Of a stretch of 64,000 bases of DNA, positions 50,458 through 61,338 are shown one piece after another. Under the pieces are notes generated by a model that saw only the letters and a list, made by a program, of their open reading frames with translations, was not told the DNA's origin and ran no database searches. Position 1 is the stretch's first letter. Each line of letters starts with the position of its first letter. Position numbers and translations under genes: made by a program. Source of the stretch: Lutraria lutraria (Eukaryota > Mollusca > Bivalvia > Venerida > Mactridae); NCBI GenBank assembly GCA_964023205.1, contig OZ026851.1:11697637-11761636 (forward strand), in the 5' to 3' direction.

Positions 50458-52804
50458 TATGGTGTGTATTCTAATAATGTCATTGAACCCAAAATAAGAA
50501 GGTTTTGTCGCGTGACTTCTATGGTGTGCATTTTAATAATGTCATTGAACCCAAAATCAGAAGGTTTTGTCGCGTGACTTCTATGGTGTGCATTCTAATA
50601 ATGTCATTGAACCCAAAATAAGAAAGTTTTGTCGCGTGACTTCTATAGTGTGCATTCTAATAATGACTTTGGACCCCAAAAGAAGAATATTTTGTTGCGT
50701 GACTTCTATTGTGTCTATTCTAATAATTACAATTAACCCACAATAAGAACATTTGTTCGTGTGACTTCTATGGTGTGCAGTCCAATAATTACAATTAACC
50801 CAAAATAAAAAGATTTGTTCGTGTGACTTCTATGGTGTGCATTCTAATAATGTCATTGAACCCAAAATAAGAATATTTTGTCGCGTGACTTCTATGGTGT
50901 GCATTCTTATAATAACATTAAACCCAAAATAAGAAGATTTGTTCGTGTGACTTCTATGGTGAGCAGTCCAATAATTACAATTAACCCAAAATAAAAAAAA
51001 TTGTTCGTGTGACTTCTATGGTGTGCATTCTAATAATGTCATTGAACCCAAAATAAGAAGATTTTGTCGCGTGACTTCTATGGTGTGTATTCTAATAATG
51101 TCATTGAACCCAAAATAAGAAGGTTTTGTCGCGTGACTTCTATGGTGTGCATTCTAATAATGTCATTAAACCCAAAATAACAATATTTTGTCGCGTGACT
51201 TCTATGGTGTGCATTCTAATAATGTCATTAAACCCAAAATAAGAAGGTTTTGTCGCGTGACTTCTATGGTGTGCATTCTAATAATGTCATTGAACCCAAA
51301 ATAAGATGGTTTTCTCGCGTGACTTCTATGATGTGTATTCTAATAATGTCATTGAACCCAAAATAAGAAGATTTTGTCGCGTGACTTCAATCGTGTGCAT
51401 TCTTATAATTACAATAAACCCAAAATAAGAAGATTTGTTCGTGTGACTTCTATGGTGTGCATTCTAATAATGTCATTGAACCCAAAATAAGAAGGTTTTG
51501 TCGCGTGACTTCTATGGTGTGCATTCTAATAATGTCATTGAACCCAAAATAAGAAGGTTTTGTCGCGTGACTTCTATGGTGTGCATTCTAATAATGTCGT
51601 AAAACCCACCATGAGAAGATTTTGTTGTGTGACTTCTATGGTGTGCATTCTAATAATGTCATTAAACCCAAAATAAGAAGGTTTTGTCGCGTGACTTCAA
51701 TGGTGTACTTTCTGATAATTACAATTAACCCAAAATAAGAAGATTTGTGCGTGTGTCTTCTATGGTGTGCATTCTAATAATGTCATTGAACCAAAAATAA
51801 GAAGGTTTTGTCGCGTGACTTCTATGGTGTGCATTCTAATAATGTCTTTGGACCCCAAAAAAAGAATATTTTGACGCGTGACTTCTATGGTGTGTATTCT
51901 AATAATGTCTTTGGACCCAAAAAAAAGAATATTTTGTCGCGTAACTTCTATGGTGTGTATTCTAATAACGTCATTGAACCCAAAATAAGAAGGTTTTGTC
52001 GCGTGACTTCTATGGTGTGCATTCTAATAATGTCATTAAACCCACAATGAGAAGATTTTGTCGCGTGACTTCAATGGTGTGCATTCTAATAATTACAACT
52101 AACCCAAAATAAGAAGATTTTGTTGCGTGACTTCTATGGGTGTGCATTCTAATAATGTCTTTGGACCCAAAAAAAAGAAGATTTTGTCGCGTGACTTCTA
52201 TGGTGTGCATTCTAATAATGTCATTGAACCCAAAATAAGAAGGTTTTGTCGCGTGACTTCTATGGTGTGCATTCTAATAATGTCATTGAACCCAAAATAA
52301 GAAGGTTTTGTCGCGTGACTTCTATAGTGTGCATTCTAATAATGTCATTAAACCCAAAATAAGAATATTTTGTCGCGTGACTTCTATGGTGTGCATTCTT
52401 ATAATATCATTAAACCCAAAATAAGAAGATTTGTTCGTGTGACTTCTATGGTGTGCATTCTAATAATTACAATTAACCCGAAATAAGCAGATTGGTTCGT
52501 GTGACTTCTATGGTGAGCATTCTAATAATGTCATTAAACCCAAAATAAGAAGGTTATGTCGCGCGACTTCTATGGTGCGCATTCTAATAATGTCTTTGGA
52601 CCCCAAAAAAAAGAATATTTTGTCGCGTGACTTCTATGGTGTGTATTCTAATAATGTCATTGAACCCAAAATAAGAAGGTTTTGTCGCGTGACTTCTATG
52701 GTGTGCATTCTAATCATTTCTTTGGACCCCAAAAAAAGAATGTTTTGTCGCGTGACTTCTATGGTGTGTATTCTAATAATGTCATTGAACCCAAAAAAAG
52801 AAGG
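50458..52804 (+). repeat. Satellite between the 6092-bp duplication and the 4267-bp units
   Basis: Mixed monomers. The first part resembles the 1620-bp domain (type C with GGACCCCAAAAGAAGAAT, then types B and G). The last part is the right-hand 5843-bp copy. Confidence 0.75.
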
Positions 52805-55696
52805 TTTTGTCGCGTGACTTCTATGGTGTGCATTCTAATAATGTCATTGAACCCAAAATAAGAAGGTTTTGACGCGTGACTTCTATGGTGTGCATTCTAA
52901 TAATGTCTTTGAACCCCAAAAAAAAGAATATTTTGTCGCGTGACTTCTATGGTGTGTATTCTAATAATGTCATTGAACCCAAAATAAGAAGGTTTTATCG
53001 CGTGACTTCAATGGTGTGCTTACTAATAATTACAATTAACCCAAAATAAGAAGATTTGTTCGTGTGACTTCTATGGTGTGCATTCTAATAATGTCATTGA
53101 ACCCAAAATAAGAAGGTTTTGTCGCGTGACTTCTATCGTGTGCATTCTAATAATGTCTTTGGACCCCAAAAAAAGAATATTTTGTCGCGTGACTTCTATG
53201 GTGCGTATTCTAATAATGCCATTAAACCCACAATGAGCATATTTTGTCGCGTGTCTTCAATGGTGTACTTTCTAATAATTACAATTAACCCAAAATAAGA
53301 AGATTTGTTCGTGTGACTTCTATGGTGTGCATTCTAATAATGTCATTGAACCCAAAATAAGAAAGTTTTCTCGCGTGACTTCAATGGTGTACTTTCTAAT
53401 AATTACAATTAACCCATAATAAGAAGATTTGTTCGTGTGACTTCTATGGTGTGCATTCTAATAATTACAATTAACCCAAAATAAGAAGGTTTTGTCGCGT
53501 GACTTCTATGGTGTGCATTCTTATAATGTCATTAAACCCAAAATAAGAAGGTTTTGTCGCGTGACTTCAATGGTGTACTTTCTAATAATTACAATTAACC
53601 CAAAATAAGATTTGTTCGTGTGACTTCTATGGTGTGTATTCTAATAATGTCATTGAACCCAAAATAAGAAGGTTTTGGCGCGTGACTTCAATGGTGTACT
53701 TTCTAATAATTACAATTAACCCAAAATAAGAAGATTTGTTAGTGTGACTTCTATGGTGTGCATTCTAATATTTACAATTAACCCAAAATAAGAAGATTTG
53801 TTCGTGTGACTTCTATGGTGTGCATTCCAATAATGTCATTGAACCTAAAATAAAAAGGTTTTGTCGCGTGACTTCTAGGGTGTGCATTCTAATAATGTCT
53901 TTGGACCCCAAAAAAAGAATATTTTGTCGCGTGACTTCTATGGTGTGTATTCTAATAATGTCATTGAACCCAAAATAAGAAGGTTTTGTCGCGTGACTTC
54001 AATGGTGTACTTTGTAATAATTACAATTGAACCAAATAAAGCAGATTGGTTCGTGTGACTTCTATGGTGAGCATTCTAATAATGTCATTAAACCCAAAAT
54101 AAGAAGGTTTTGTCGCGCGACTTCTATGGTGCGCATTCTAATAATGTCTTTGGACCTTAAAAAAAAGAATATTTTGTCGCGTGACTTCTATGGTGTGTAT
54201 TCTAATAATGTCATTGAACCCAATTAAGAAGGTTTTGTCGCGTGACTTCAATGGTGTACTTTCTAATAATTACAATTCACCCAAAATAAGAAGATTTGTT
54301 CGTGTGACTTCTATGGTGTGCATTCTAATAATGTCATTGAACCCAAAATAAGAAGGTTTTATCGCGTGACTTCTAAAGTGTGCATTCTAATAATGTCTTT
54401 GGACCCCAAAAAAAGAATATTTTGTCGCGTGACTTCTATGGTGTGTATTCTAATAAATTAAAATGTCATTGAACCCAAAATAAGAAAGTTTTGTCGCGTG
54501 ACTTCAATGGTGTACTTTCTAATAATTACAATTAACCCATAATAAGAAGATTTGTTCGTGTGACTTCTATGGTGTGCATTCTAATAATTACAATTAACCC
54601 AAAATAAGAAGATTTGTTCGTGTGACTTCAATGGTGTGCATTCTAATAATGTCATTGAACCCAAAATAAGGTTTTGTCGCGTGATTTCTATGGTGTGCAT
54701 TCTAATAATGTCATTAAACCCAAAATAATAAGGTTTTGTCGCGTGACTTCTATTGTGTGCATTCTAATAATGTCTTCGGACCCCAAAAAAAGAATATTTT
54801 GTCGCGTGACTTCTATGGTGTGTTTTTTAATAATGTCATTGTCCCCCAAAATAAGAAGGTTTTGTCGCGTGACTTCTATGGTGTGCATTCTAATAATGTC
54901 ATTGAGCCCAAAATCAGAAGGTTTTGTCGCGTGACTTCTATGGTGTGCATTCTAATACTGTCATTAAACCCACAATGAGAAGATTTTGTCGCGTGACTTC
55001 TATGGTGTACTTTCTAATAATTACAATTAACCCAAAATAAGTAGATTTGTTCGTGTGACTTCTTTGCTGTGCATTCTAATAATTACAATTAACCCAAAAT
55101 AAGAAGATTTGTTCGTGTGACTTCTATGGTGTGCATTCTAATAATGTCATTGAACCCAAAATAAGAAGGTTTTGTCGAGCGACTTCTATGGTGCACATTC
55201 TAATAATGTCTTTGGACCCAAAAAAAAAGAATATTTTGTCGCGTGACTTCTATGGTGTGTATTCTAATAATGTCATTGAACCCAATTAAGAAGGTTTTGT
55301 CGCGTGACTTCAATGGTGTTCTTTCTAATAATTACAATTAACCCAAAAGAAGAAGATTTGATAGTGTGACTTCTATGGTGTGCATTCTAATAATGTAATT
55401 GAACCCAAAATAAGAAGGTTTTGTCGCGTGACTTCTATGGTGTGCATTCTAATAATGTCATTAAACCCAAAATAAGAATATTTTGTCGCGTGACTTCTAT
55501 GGTGTGCATTCTTATAATATCATTAAACCCAAAATAAGAAGATTTGTTCGTGTGACTTCTATGGTGTGCATTCTAATAATGTCATTGAACCCAAAATAAG
55601 AAGGTTTTGTCGCGTGACTTCTATGGTGTGCATTCTAATAATGTCTTTGAACCCCCAAAAAAGAATATTTTGTCGCGTGACTTCTATGGTGTGTAT

Positions 55697-55704
55697 TCTC
55701 ATAA
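55697..55704. repeat. Left target site duplication TCTCATAA
   Basis: Pairs with TCTAATAA at 56852-56859. Removing the element and one copy restores a normal GTGTATTCTAATAATGTCAT monomer segment. The A-to-C change is in the left copy. Confidence 0.9.
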
Positions 55705-55720
55705 TAGGGCTGTCCCGATA
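55705..55720 (+). repeat. Left 16-bp terminal inverted repeat
   Basis: TAGGGCTGTCCCGATA. The next base differs from the other end (C against T), so the perfect repeat is 16 bp. Confidence 0.9.
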
Positions 55721-55790
55721 CATGTCTCAGCCGATACGATACGTATTGCGATACGGTACTAGCGATATACGATATCTACGATACGATATA
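55716..55790. promoter_or_regulatory. Left subterminal CGATAC cluster
   Basis: Repeated CGATAC and CGATAT motifs in both orientations follow the left end. Clusters of short subterminal motifs are known transposase-binding regions in hAT elements; that role here is inferred. Confidence 0.5.
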
Positions 55791-56168
55791 AAAGTATTTT
55801 GAAGTAATGAAATACGTTATAATATTAGTGTTTTTTTGGAACTCTGCACACTTGTTTGGTGCTAGAAAGTCCTAATTAACTGTTAAAAAGGTATAAAACC
55901 AAAATTGTCTTGCACTTCAAAGTCATCAATTTGATTTACAAATGTTTAGTTGATTTTGGTTAAATTATATTTCAATTTTTTAAATTTCTCCTGTTACTCG
56001 CAATGCATTGTATCTCCTAACTTAAAAACACGGTCAGTACCGGAAAGTTGGAATTCGTACATAATTCCGACTATTAGCCAGATAAATTTTTTTAAAGAAT
56101 CAGGTTTTATGATTATTGAAAAACAATACTAAATTAATAATAAACTTTTGAAACCTTCAACTTGGATG
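55791..56168. other. Transposon interior, left part, nothing recognised
   Basis: AT-rich sequence. A 60-codon plus-strand ORF (55950-56132) has no features I recognise. On the minus strand this region lies downstream of the BED relic, where transposase coding would be expected, but I see no catalytic-domain similarity. Confidence 0.5.
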
Positions 56169-56312
56169 TTATGATTTGGAGACATAATTATGTGTTCTAA
56201 AGTTGCTAGTCCCACCACTATACAGATCGCAGTGACATTTCTTACAGACTGCTACGTGATTCTTTGTTTCATCAATCGGCAAACCAAACTGCTGCCATAT
56301 ATTTATGTAAAA
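56169..56312 (-). pseudogene. Relic BED-type zinc finger of a hAT transposase, copy 1
   Basis: A 47-codon minus-strand open segment, closed by stops on both sides and without an ATG, reads in part IWQQFGLPIDETKNHVAVC, then KKCHCDLYSGGTSNFRTH. It matches the BED finger layout: aromatic W-x-x-F, then A-V-C-x-x-C (56235-56246), then T-x-N-F-x-x-H. The last zinc ligand expected a few residues after that His is absent (NYVSKS follows before the stop), so the finger is probably dead. BED fingers lie near the N-terminus of many hAT transposases and bind DNA ends. Its place implies that the original transposase gene ran right to left in the element. Confidence 0.75.
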
Positions 56313-56754
56313 TTACTTGGTGGCGTTTTAAAGTTAAATGGTGCCTAAGCCATTTCCAGTAATTACAGATTGTTAGTGCAGACGACGGCAACTTTATAGG
56401 TAAAGCTAGCTGGTACTCAAACTAGCTGCTTGAATATTCGTGCATGTGTTTGAAAATTTAATGCCGGATCTATGTTTCGGAAATTTGAAAATCTGTTCCT
56501 CATTTGTTAAAAGAGAAATTCTAAAATATCGTTCAATAAATTAATATGATTTTTAGGCCAATATCGACTTCAAGTTGGCAAAATCTGAATATTCGAATCG
56601 AATCCGCTGTCTACCTTTACCACACGCAGCTAATGTCTTTAAATATAGAATATGGAGATGACAAAGCATTGTCGATGATTAAATGAGAGAACATACGTAA
56701 ATCTAGTTCAGTTGTTAAACATTCTAGGAGTTTTTAACGTAAAAGTAAAAAAAA
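56313..56754. other. Transposon interior, right part, nothing recognised
   Basis: AT-rich, no coding signal on either strand. If the transposase ran on the minus strand, this would be its leader or promoter region. Confidence 0.45.
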
Positions 56755-56800
56755 CGCGATACGGCCGATACAGGACCTTACGATACGATACGCATATCGT
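56755..56800. promoter_or_regulatory. Right subterminal CGATAC cluster
   Basis: Contains GCGATACGGCCGATACAGG and ACGATACGATACGCATATCG, the same motif seen at the left end, with different spacing. Confidence 0.5.
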
Positions 56801-56808
56801 TCAACACT

Positions 56809-56828
56809 GTACCGGTACGTACCGGTAC
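56809..56828. repeat. 20-bp perfect palindrome near the right transposon end
   Basis: GTACCGGTACGTACCGGTAC is self-complementary and built from two GTACCGGTAC palindromes. It is absent from the left end, making the two ends asymmetric. Confidence 0.85.
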
Positions 56829-56835
56829 ACAGCCA

Positions 56836-56851
56836 TATCGGGACAGCCCTA
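56836..56851 (-). repeat. Right 16-bp terminal inverted repeat
   Basis: TATCGGGACAGCCCTA, exact reverse complement of the left end. Confidence 0.9.
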
Positions 56852-56859
56852 TCTAATAA
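56852..56859. repeat. Right target site duplication TCTAATAA
   Basis: Unmutated satellite sequence directly after the right terminal repeat, continuing into TGTCAT of the interrupted monomer. Confidence 0.9.
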
Positions 56860-59800
56860 TGTCATAAAACCCAAAATAAGAAGGTTATGTCGCGTGACTT
56901 CTATGGTGTGCATTCTAATAATGTCTTTGGACCCCAAAATAAGAAGGTTTTGTCGCGTGACTTCTATGGTGTGCATTCTAATAATGTCATTGAACCCAAA
57001 ATAAGAAGGTTTTGTCGCGTGACTTCTATTGTGTGCATTCTAATAATGTCATTGAACCCAAATGAAGAAGATTTTGTCGCGTGACTTCTATGGTGTGCAT
57101 TCTAATAATGTCATTGAACCCAAAATAAGAAGGTTTTGACGCGTGACTTCTATGGTGTGCATTCTAATAATGTCTTTGAACCCCAAAAAAAAGAATATTT
57201 TGTCGCGTGACTTCTATGGTGTGTATTCTAATAATGTCATTGAACCCAAAATAAGAAGGTTTTATCGCGTGACTTCAATGGTGTGCTTACTAATAATTAC
57301 AATTAACCCAAAATAAGAAGATTTGTTCGTGTGACTTCTATGGTGTGCATTCTAATAATGTCATTGAACCCAAAATAAGAAGGTTTTGTCGCGTGACTTC
57401 TATCGTGTGCATTCTAATAATGTCTTTGGACCCCAAAAAAAGAATATTTTGTCGCGTGACTTCTATGGTGCGTATTCTAATAATGCCATTAAACCCACAA
57501 TGAGCATATTTTGTCGCGTGTCTTCAATGGTGTACTTTCTAATAATTACAATTAACCCAAAATAAGAAGATTTGTTCGTGTGACTTCTATGGTGTGCATT
57601 CTAATAATGTCATTGAACCCAAAATAAGAAAGTTTTCTCGCGTGACTTCAATGGTGTACTTTCTAATAATTACAATTAACCCATAATAAGAAGATTTGTT
57701 CGTGTGACTTCTATGGTGTGCATTCTAATAATTACAATTAACCCAAAATAAGAAGGTTTTGTCGCGTGACTTCTATGGTGTGCATTCTTATAATGTCATT
57801 AAACCCAAAATAAGAAGGTTTTGTCGCGTGACTTCAATGGTGTACTTTCTAATAATTACAATTAACCCAAAATAAGATTTGTTCGTGTGACTTCTATGGT
57901 GTGTATTCTAATAATGTCATTGAACCCAAAATAAGAAGGTTTTGGCGCGTGACTTCAATGGTGTACTTTCTAATAATTACAATTAACCCAAAATAAGAAG
58001 ATTTGTTAGTGTGACTTCTATGGTGTGCATTCTAATATTTACAATTAACCCAAAATAAGAAGATTTGTTCGTGTGACTTCTATGGTGTGCATTCCAATAA
58101 TGTCATTGAACCTAAAATAAAAAGGTTTTGTCGCGTGACTTCTAGGGTGTGCATTCTAATAATGTCTTTGGACCCCAAAAAAAGAATATTTTGTCGCGTG
58201 ACTTCTATGGTGTGTATTCTAATAATGTCATTGAACCCAAAATAAGAAGGTTTTGTCGCGTGACTTCAATGGTGTACTTTGTAATAATTACAATTGAACC
58301 AAATAAAGCAGATTGGTTCGTGTGACTTCTATGGTGAGCATTCTAATAATGTCATTAAACCCAAAATAAGAAGGTTTTGTCGCGCGACTTCTATGGTGCG
58401 CATTCTAATAATGTCTTTGGACCTTAAAAAAAAGAATATTTTGTCGCGTGACTTCTATGGTGTGTATTCTAATAATGTCATTGAACCCAATTAAGAAGGT
58501 TTTGTCGCGTGACTTCAATGGTGTACTTTCTAATAATTACAATTCACCCAAAATAAGAAGATTTGTTCGTGTGACTTCTATGGTGTGCATTCTAATAATG
58601 TCATTGAACCCAAAATAAGAAGGTTTTATCGCGTGACTTCTAAAGTGTGCATTCTAATAATGTCTTTGGACCCCAAAAAAAGAATATTTTGTCGCGTGAC
58701 TTCTATGGTGTGTATTCTAATAAATTAAAATGTCATTGAACCCAAAATAAGAAAGTTTTGTCGCGTGACTTCAATGGTGTACTTTCTAATAATTACAATT
58801 AACCCATAATAAGAAGATTTGTTCGTGTGACTTCTATGGTGTGCATTCTAATAATTACAATTAACCCAAAATAAGAAGATTTGTTCGTGTGACTTCAATG
58901 GTGTGCATTCTAATAATGTCATTGAACCCAAAATAAGGTTTTGTCGCGTGATTTCTATGGTGTGCATTCTAATAATGTCATTAAACCCAAAATAATAAGG
59001 TTTTGTCGCGTGACTTCTATTGTGTGCATTCTAATAATGTCTTCGGACCCCAAAAAAAGAATATTTTGTCGCGTGACTTCTATGGTGTGTTTTTTAATAA
59101 TGTCATTGTCCCCCAAAATAAGAAGGTTTTGTCGCGTGACTTCTATGGTGTGCATTCTAATAATGTCATTGAGCCCAAAATCAGAAGGTTTTGTCGCGTG
59201 ACTTCTATGGTGTGCATTCTAATACTGTCATTAAACCCACAATGAGAAGATTTTGTCGCGTGACTTCTATGGTGTACTTTCTAATAATTACAATTAACCC
59301 AAAATAAGTAGATTTGTTCGTGTGACTTCTTTGCTGTGCATTCTAATAATTACAATTAACCCAAAATAAGAAGATTTGTTCGTGTGACTTCTATGGTGTG
59401 CATTCTAATAATGTCATTGAACCCAAAATAAGAAGGTTTTGTCGAGCGACTTCTATGGTGCACATTCTAATAATGTCTTTGGACCCAAAAAAAAAGAATA
59501 TTTTGTCGCGTGACTTCTATGGTGTGTATTCTAATAATGTCATTGAACCCAATTAAGAAGGTTTTGTCGCGTGACTTCAATGGTGTTCTTTCTAATAATT
59601 ACAATTAACCCAAAAGAAGAAGATTTGATAGTGTGACTTCTATGGTGTGCATTCTAATAATGTAATTGAACCCAAAATAAGAAGGTTTTGTCGCGTGACT
59701 TCTATGGTGTGCATTCTAATAATGTCATTAAACCCAAAATAAGAATATTTTGTCGCGTGACTTCTATGGTGTGCATTCTTATAATATCATTAAACCCAAA

Positions 59801-59971
59801 ATAAGAAGATTTGTTCGTGTGACTTCTATGGTGTGCATTCTAATAATGTCATTGAACCCAAAATAAGAAGGTTTTGTCGCGTGACTTCTATGGTGTGCAT
59901 TCTAATAATGTCTTTGAACCCCCAAAAAAGAATATTTTGTCGCGTGACTTCTATGGTGTGTATTCTCATAA

Positions 59972-61118
59972 TAGGGCTGTCCCGATACATGTCTCAGCCG
60001 ATACGATACGTATTGCGATACGGTACTAGCGATATACGATATCTACGATACGATATAAAAGTATTTTGAAGTAATGAAATACGTTATAATATTAGTGTTT
60101 TTTTGGAACTCTGCACACTTGTTTGGTGCTAGAAAGTCCTAATTAACTGTTAAAAAGGTATAAAACCAAAATTGTCTTGCACTTCAAAGTCATCAATTTG
60201 ATTTACAAATGTTTAGTTGATTTTGGTTAAATTATATTTCAATTTTTTAAATTTCTCCTGTTACTCGCAATGCATTGTATCTCCTAACTTAAAAACACGG
60301 TCAGTACCGGAAAGTTGGAATTCGTACATAATTCCGACTATTAGCCAGATAAATTTTTTTAAAGAATCAGGTTTTATGATTATTGAAAAACAATACTAAA
60401 TTAATAATAAACTTTTGAAACCTTCAACTTGGATGTTATGATTTGGAGACATAATTATGTGTTCTAAAGTTGCTAGTCCCACCACTATACAGATCGCAGT
60501 GACATTTCTTACAGACTGCTACGTGATTCTTTGTTTCATCAATCGGCAAACCAAACTGCTGCCATATATTTATGTAAAATTACTTGGTGGCGTTTTAAAG
60601 TTAAATGGTGCCTAAGCCATTTCCAGTAATTACAGATTGTTAGTGCAGACGACGGCAACTTTATAGGTAAAGCTAGCTGGTACTCAAACTAGCTGCTTGA
60701 ATATTCGTGCATGTGTTTGAAAATTTAATGCCGGATCTATGTTTCGGAAATTTGAAAATCTGTTCCTCATTTGTTAAAAGAGAAATTCTAAAATATCGTT
60801 CAATAAATTAATATGATTTTTAGGCCAATATCGACTTCAAGTTGGCAAAATCTGAATATTCGAATCGAATCCGCTGTCTACCTTTACCACACGCAGCTAA
60901 TGTCTTTAAATATAGAATATGGAGATGACAAAGCATTGTCGATGATTAAATGAGAGAACATACGTAAATCTAGTTCAGTTGTTAAACATTCTAGGAGTTT
61001 TTAACGTAAAAGTAAAAAAAACGCGATACGGCCGATACAGGACCTTACGATACGATACGCATATCGTTCAACACTGTACCGGTACGTACCGGTACACAGC
61101 CATATCGGGACAGCCCTA
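59972..61118. mobile_element. Non-autonomous hAT-type transposon, copy 2 (1147 bp)
   Basis: Same length, ends and interior as the first copy, exactly 4267 bp away. Target duplications are TCTCATAA (59964-59971) and TCTAATAA (61119-61126), including the same mismatch. It is therefore a passenger copied with the higher-order unit and not a second insertion. The terminal repeats are 59972-59987 and 61103-61118; the 20-bp palindrome is 61076-61095. Confidence 0.88.
60436..60579 (-). pseudogene. Relic BED-type zinc finger, copy 2
   Basis: Identical copy of the minus-strand relic at 56169-56312, with the same W-x-x-F, C-x-x-C and T-x-N-F-x-x-H layout and the same missing last ligand. It was duplicated passively with the 4267-bp unit. 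Confidence 0.75.
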
Positions 61119-61338
61119 TCTAATAATGTCATAAAACCCAAAATAAGAAGGTTATGTCGCGTGACTTCTATGGTGTGCATTCTAATAATGTCTTTGGACC
61201 CCAAAATAAGAAGGTTTTGTCGCGTGACTTCTATGGTGTGCATTCTAATAATGTCATTGAACCCAAAATAAGAAGGTTTTGTCGCGTGACTTCTATTGTG
61301 TGCATTCTAATAATGTCATTGAACCCAAATGAAGAAGA

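Larger units (their letters stand above)
55705..56851. mobile_element. Non-autonomous hAT-type transposon, copy 1 (1147 bp)
   Basis: Starts TAGGGCTGTCCCGATA and ends with its exact reverse complement TATCGGGACAGCCCTA, giving 16-bp terminal inverted repeats. It is flanked by TCTCATAA and TCTAATAA, an 8-bp target duplication with one mismatch; TCTAATAA is the normal satellite sequence here. An 8-bp duplication and TAGGG-type ends are typical of the hAT superfamily. Both subterminal zones are rich in CGATAC motifs (55716-55790 and 56755-56800), plausible transposase binding sites. The interior has only a relic BED finger on the minus strand and no full transposase, so it appears to be an internally deleted derivative that would need a transposase in trans. 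Confidence 0.87.
52805..57071 (+). repeat. 4267-bp higher-order unit with transposon, copy 1
   Basis: Every stretch I compared with 57072-61338 was identical, with constant displacement 4267 and no indel. The left edge is G at 52804 against A at 57071. The unit holds about 50 monomers plus a 1147-bp hAT-type element and its duplicated target site. Unit-specific marks include a TAATAAATTAAAATGTC insertion (54451-54467) and a short monomer with AAAATAAGATTTGTTCG near 53612. Confidence 0.95.
57072..61338 (+). repeat. 4267-bp higher-order unit with transposon, copy 2
   Basis: Second copy, in the same register and including the transposon. Sequence identity of this degree means very recent amplification, ongoing homogenisation, or an assembly duplication. 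Confidence 0.95.

Noticed and set aside
55950..56132. 60-codon plus-strand ORF inside the hAT element
   Set aside because: No recognisable domain; low-complexity AT-rich codons. The transposase relic is on the other strand.
59972..61118. Second independent transposon insertion
   Set aside because: Same site, same TSD mismatch and exact 4267-bp displacement show it was copied with the unit.
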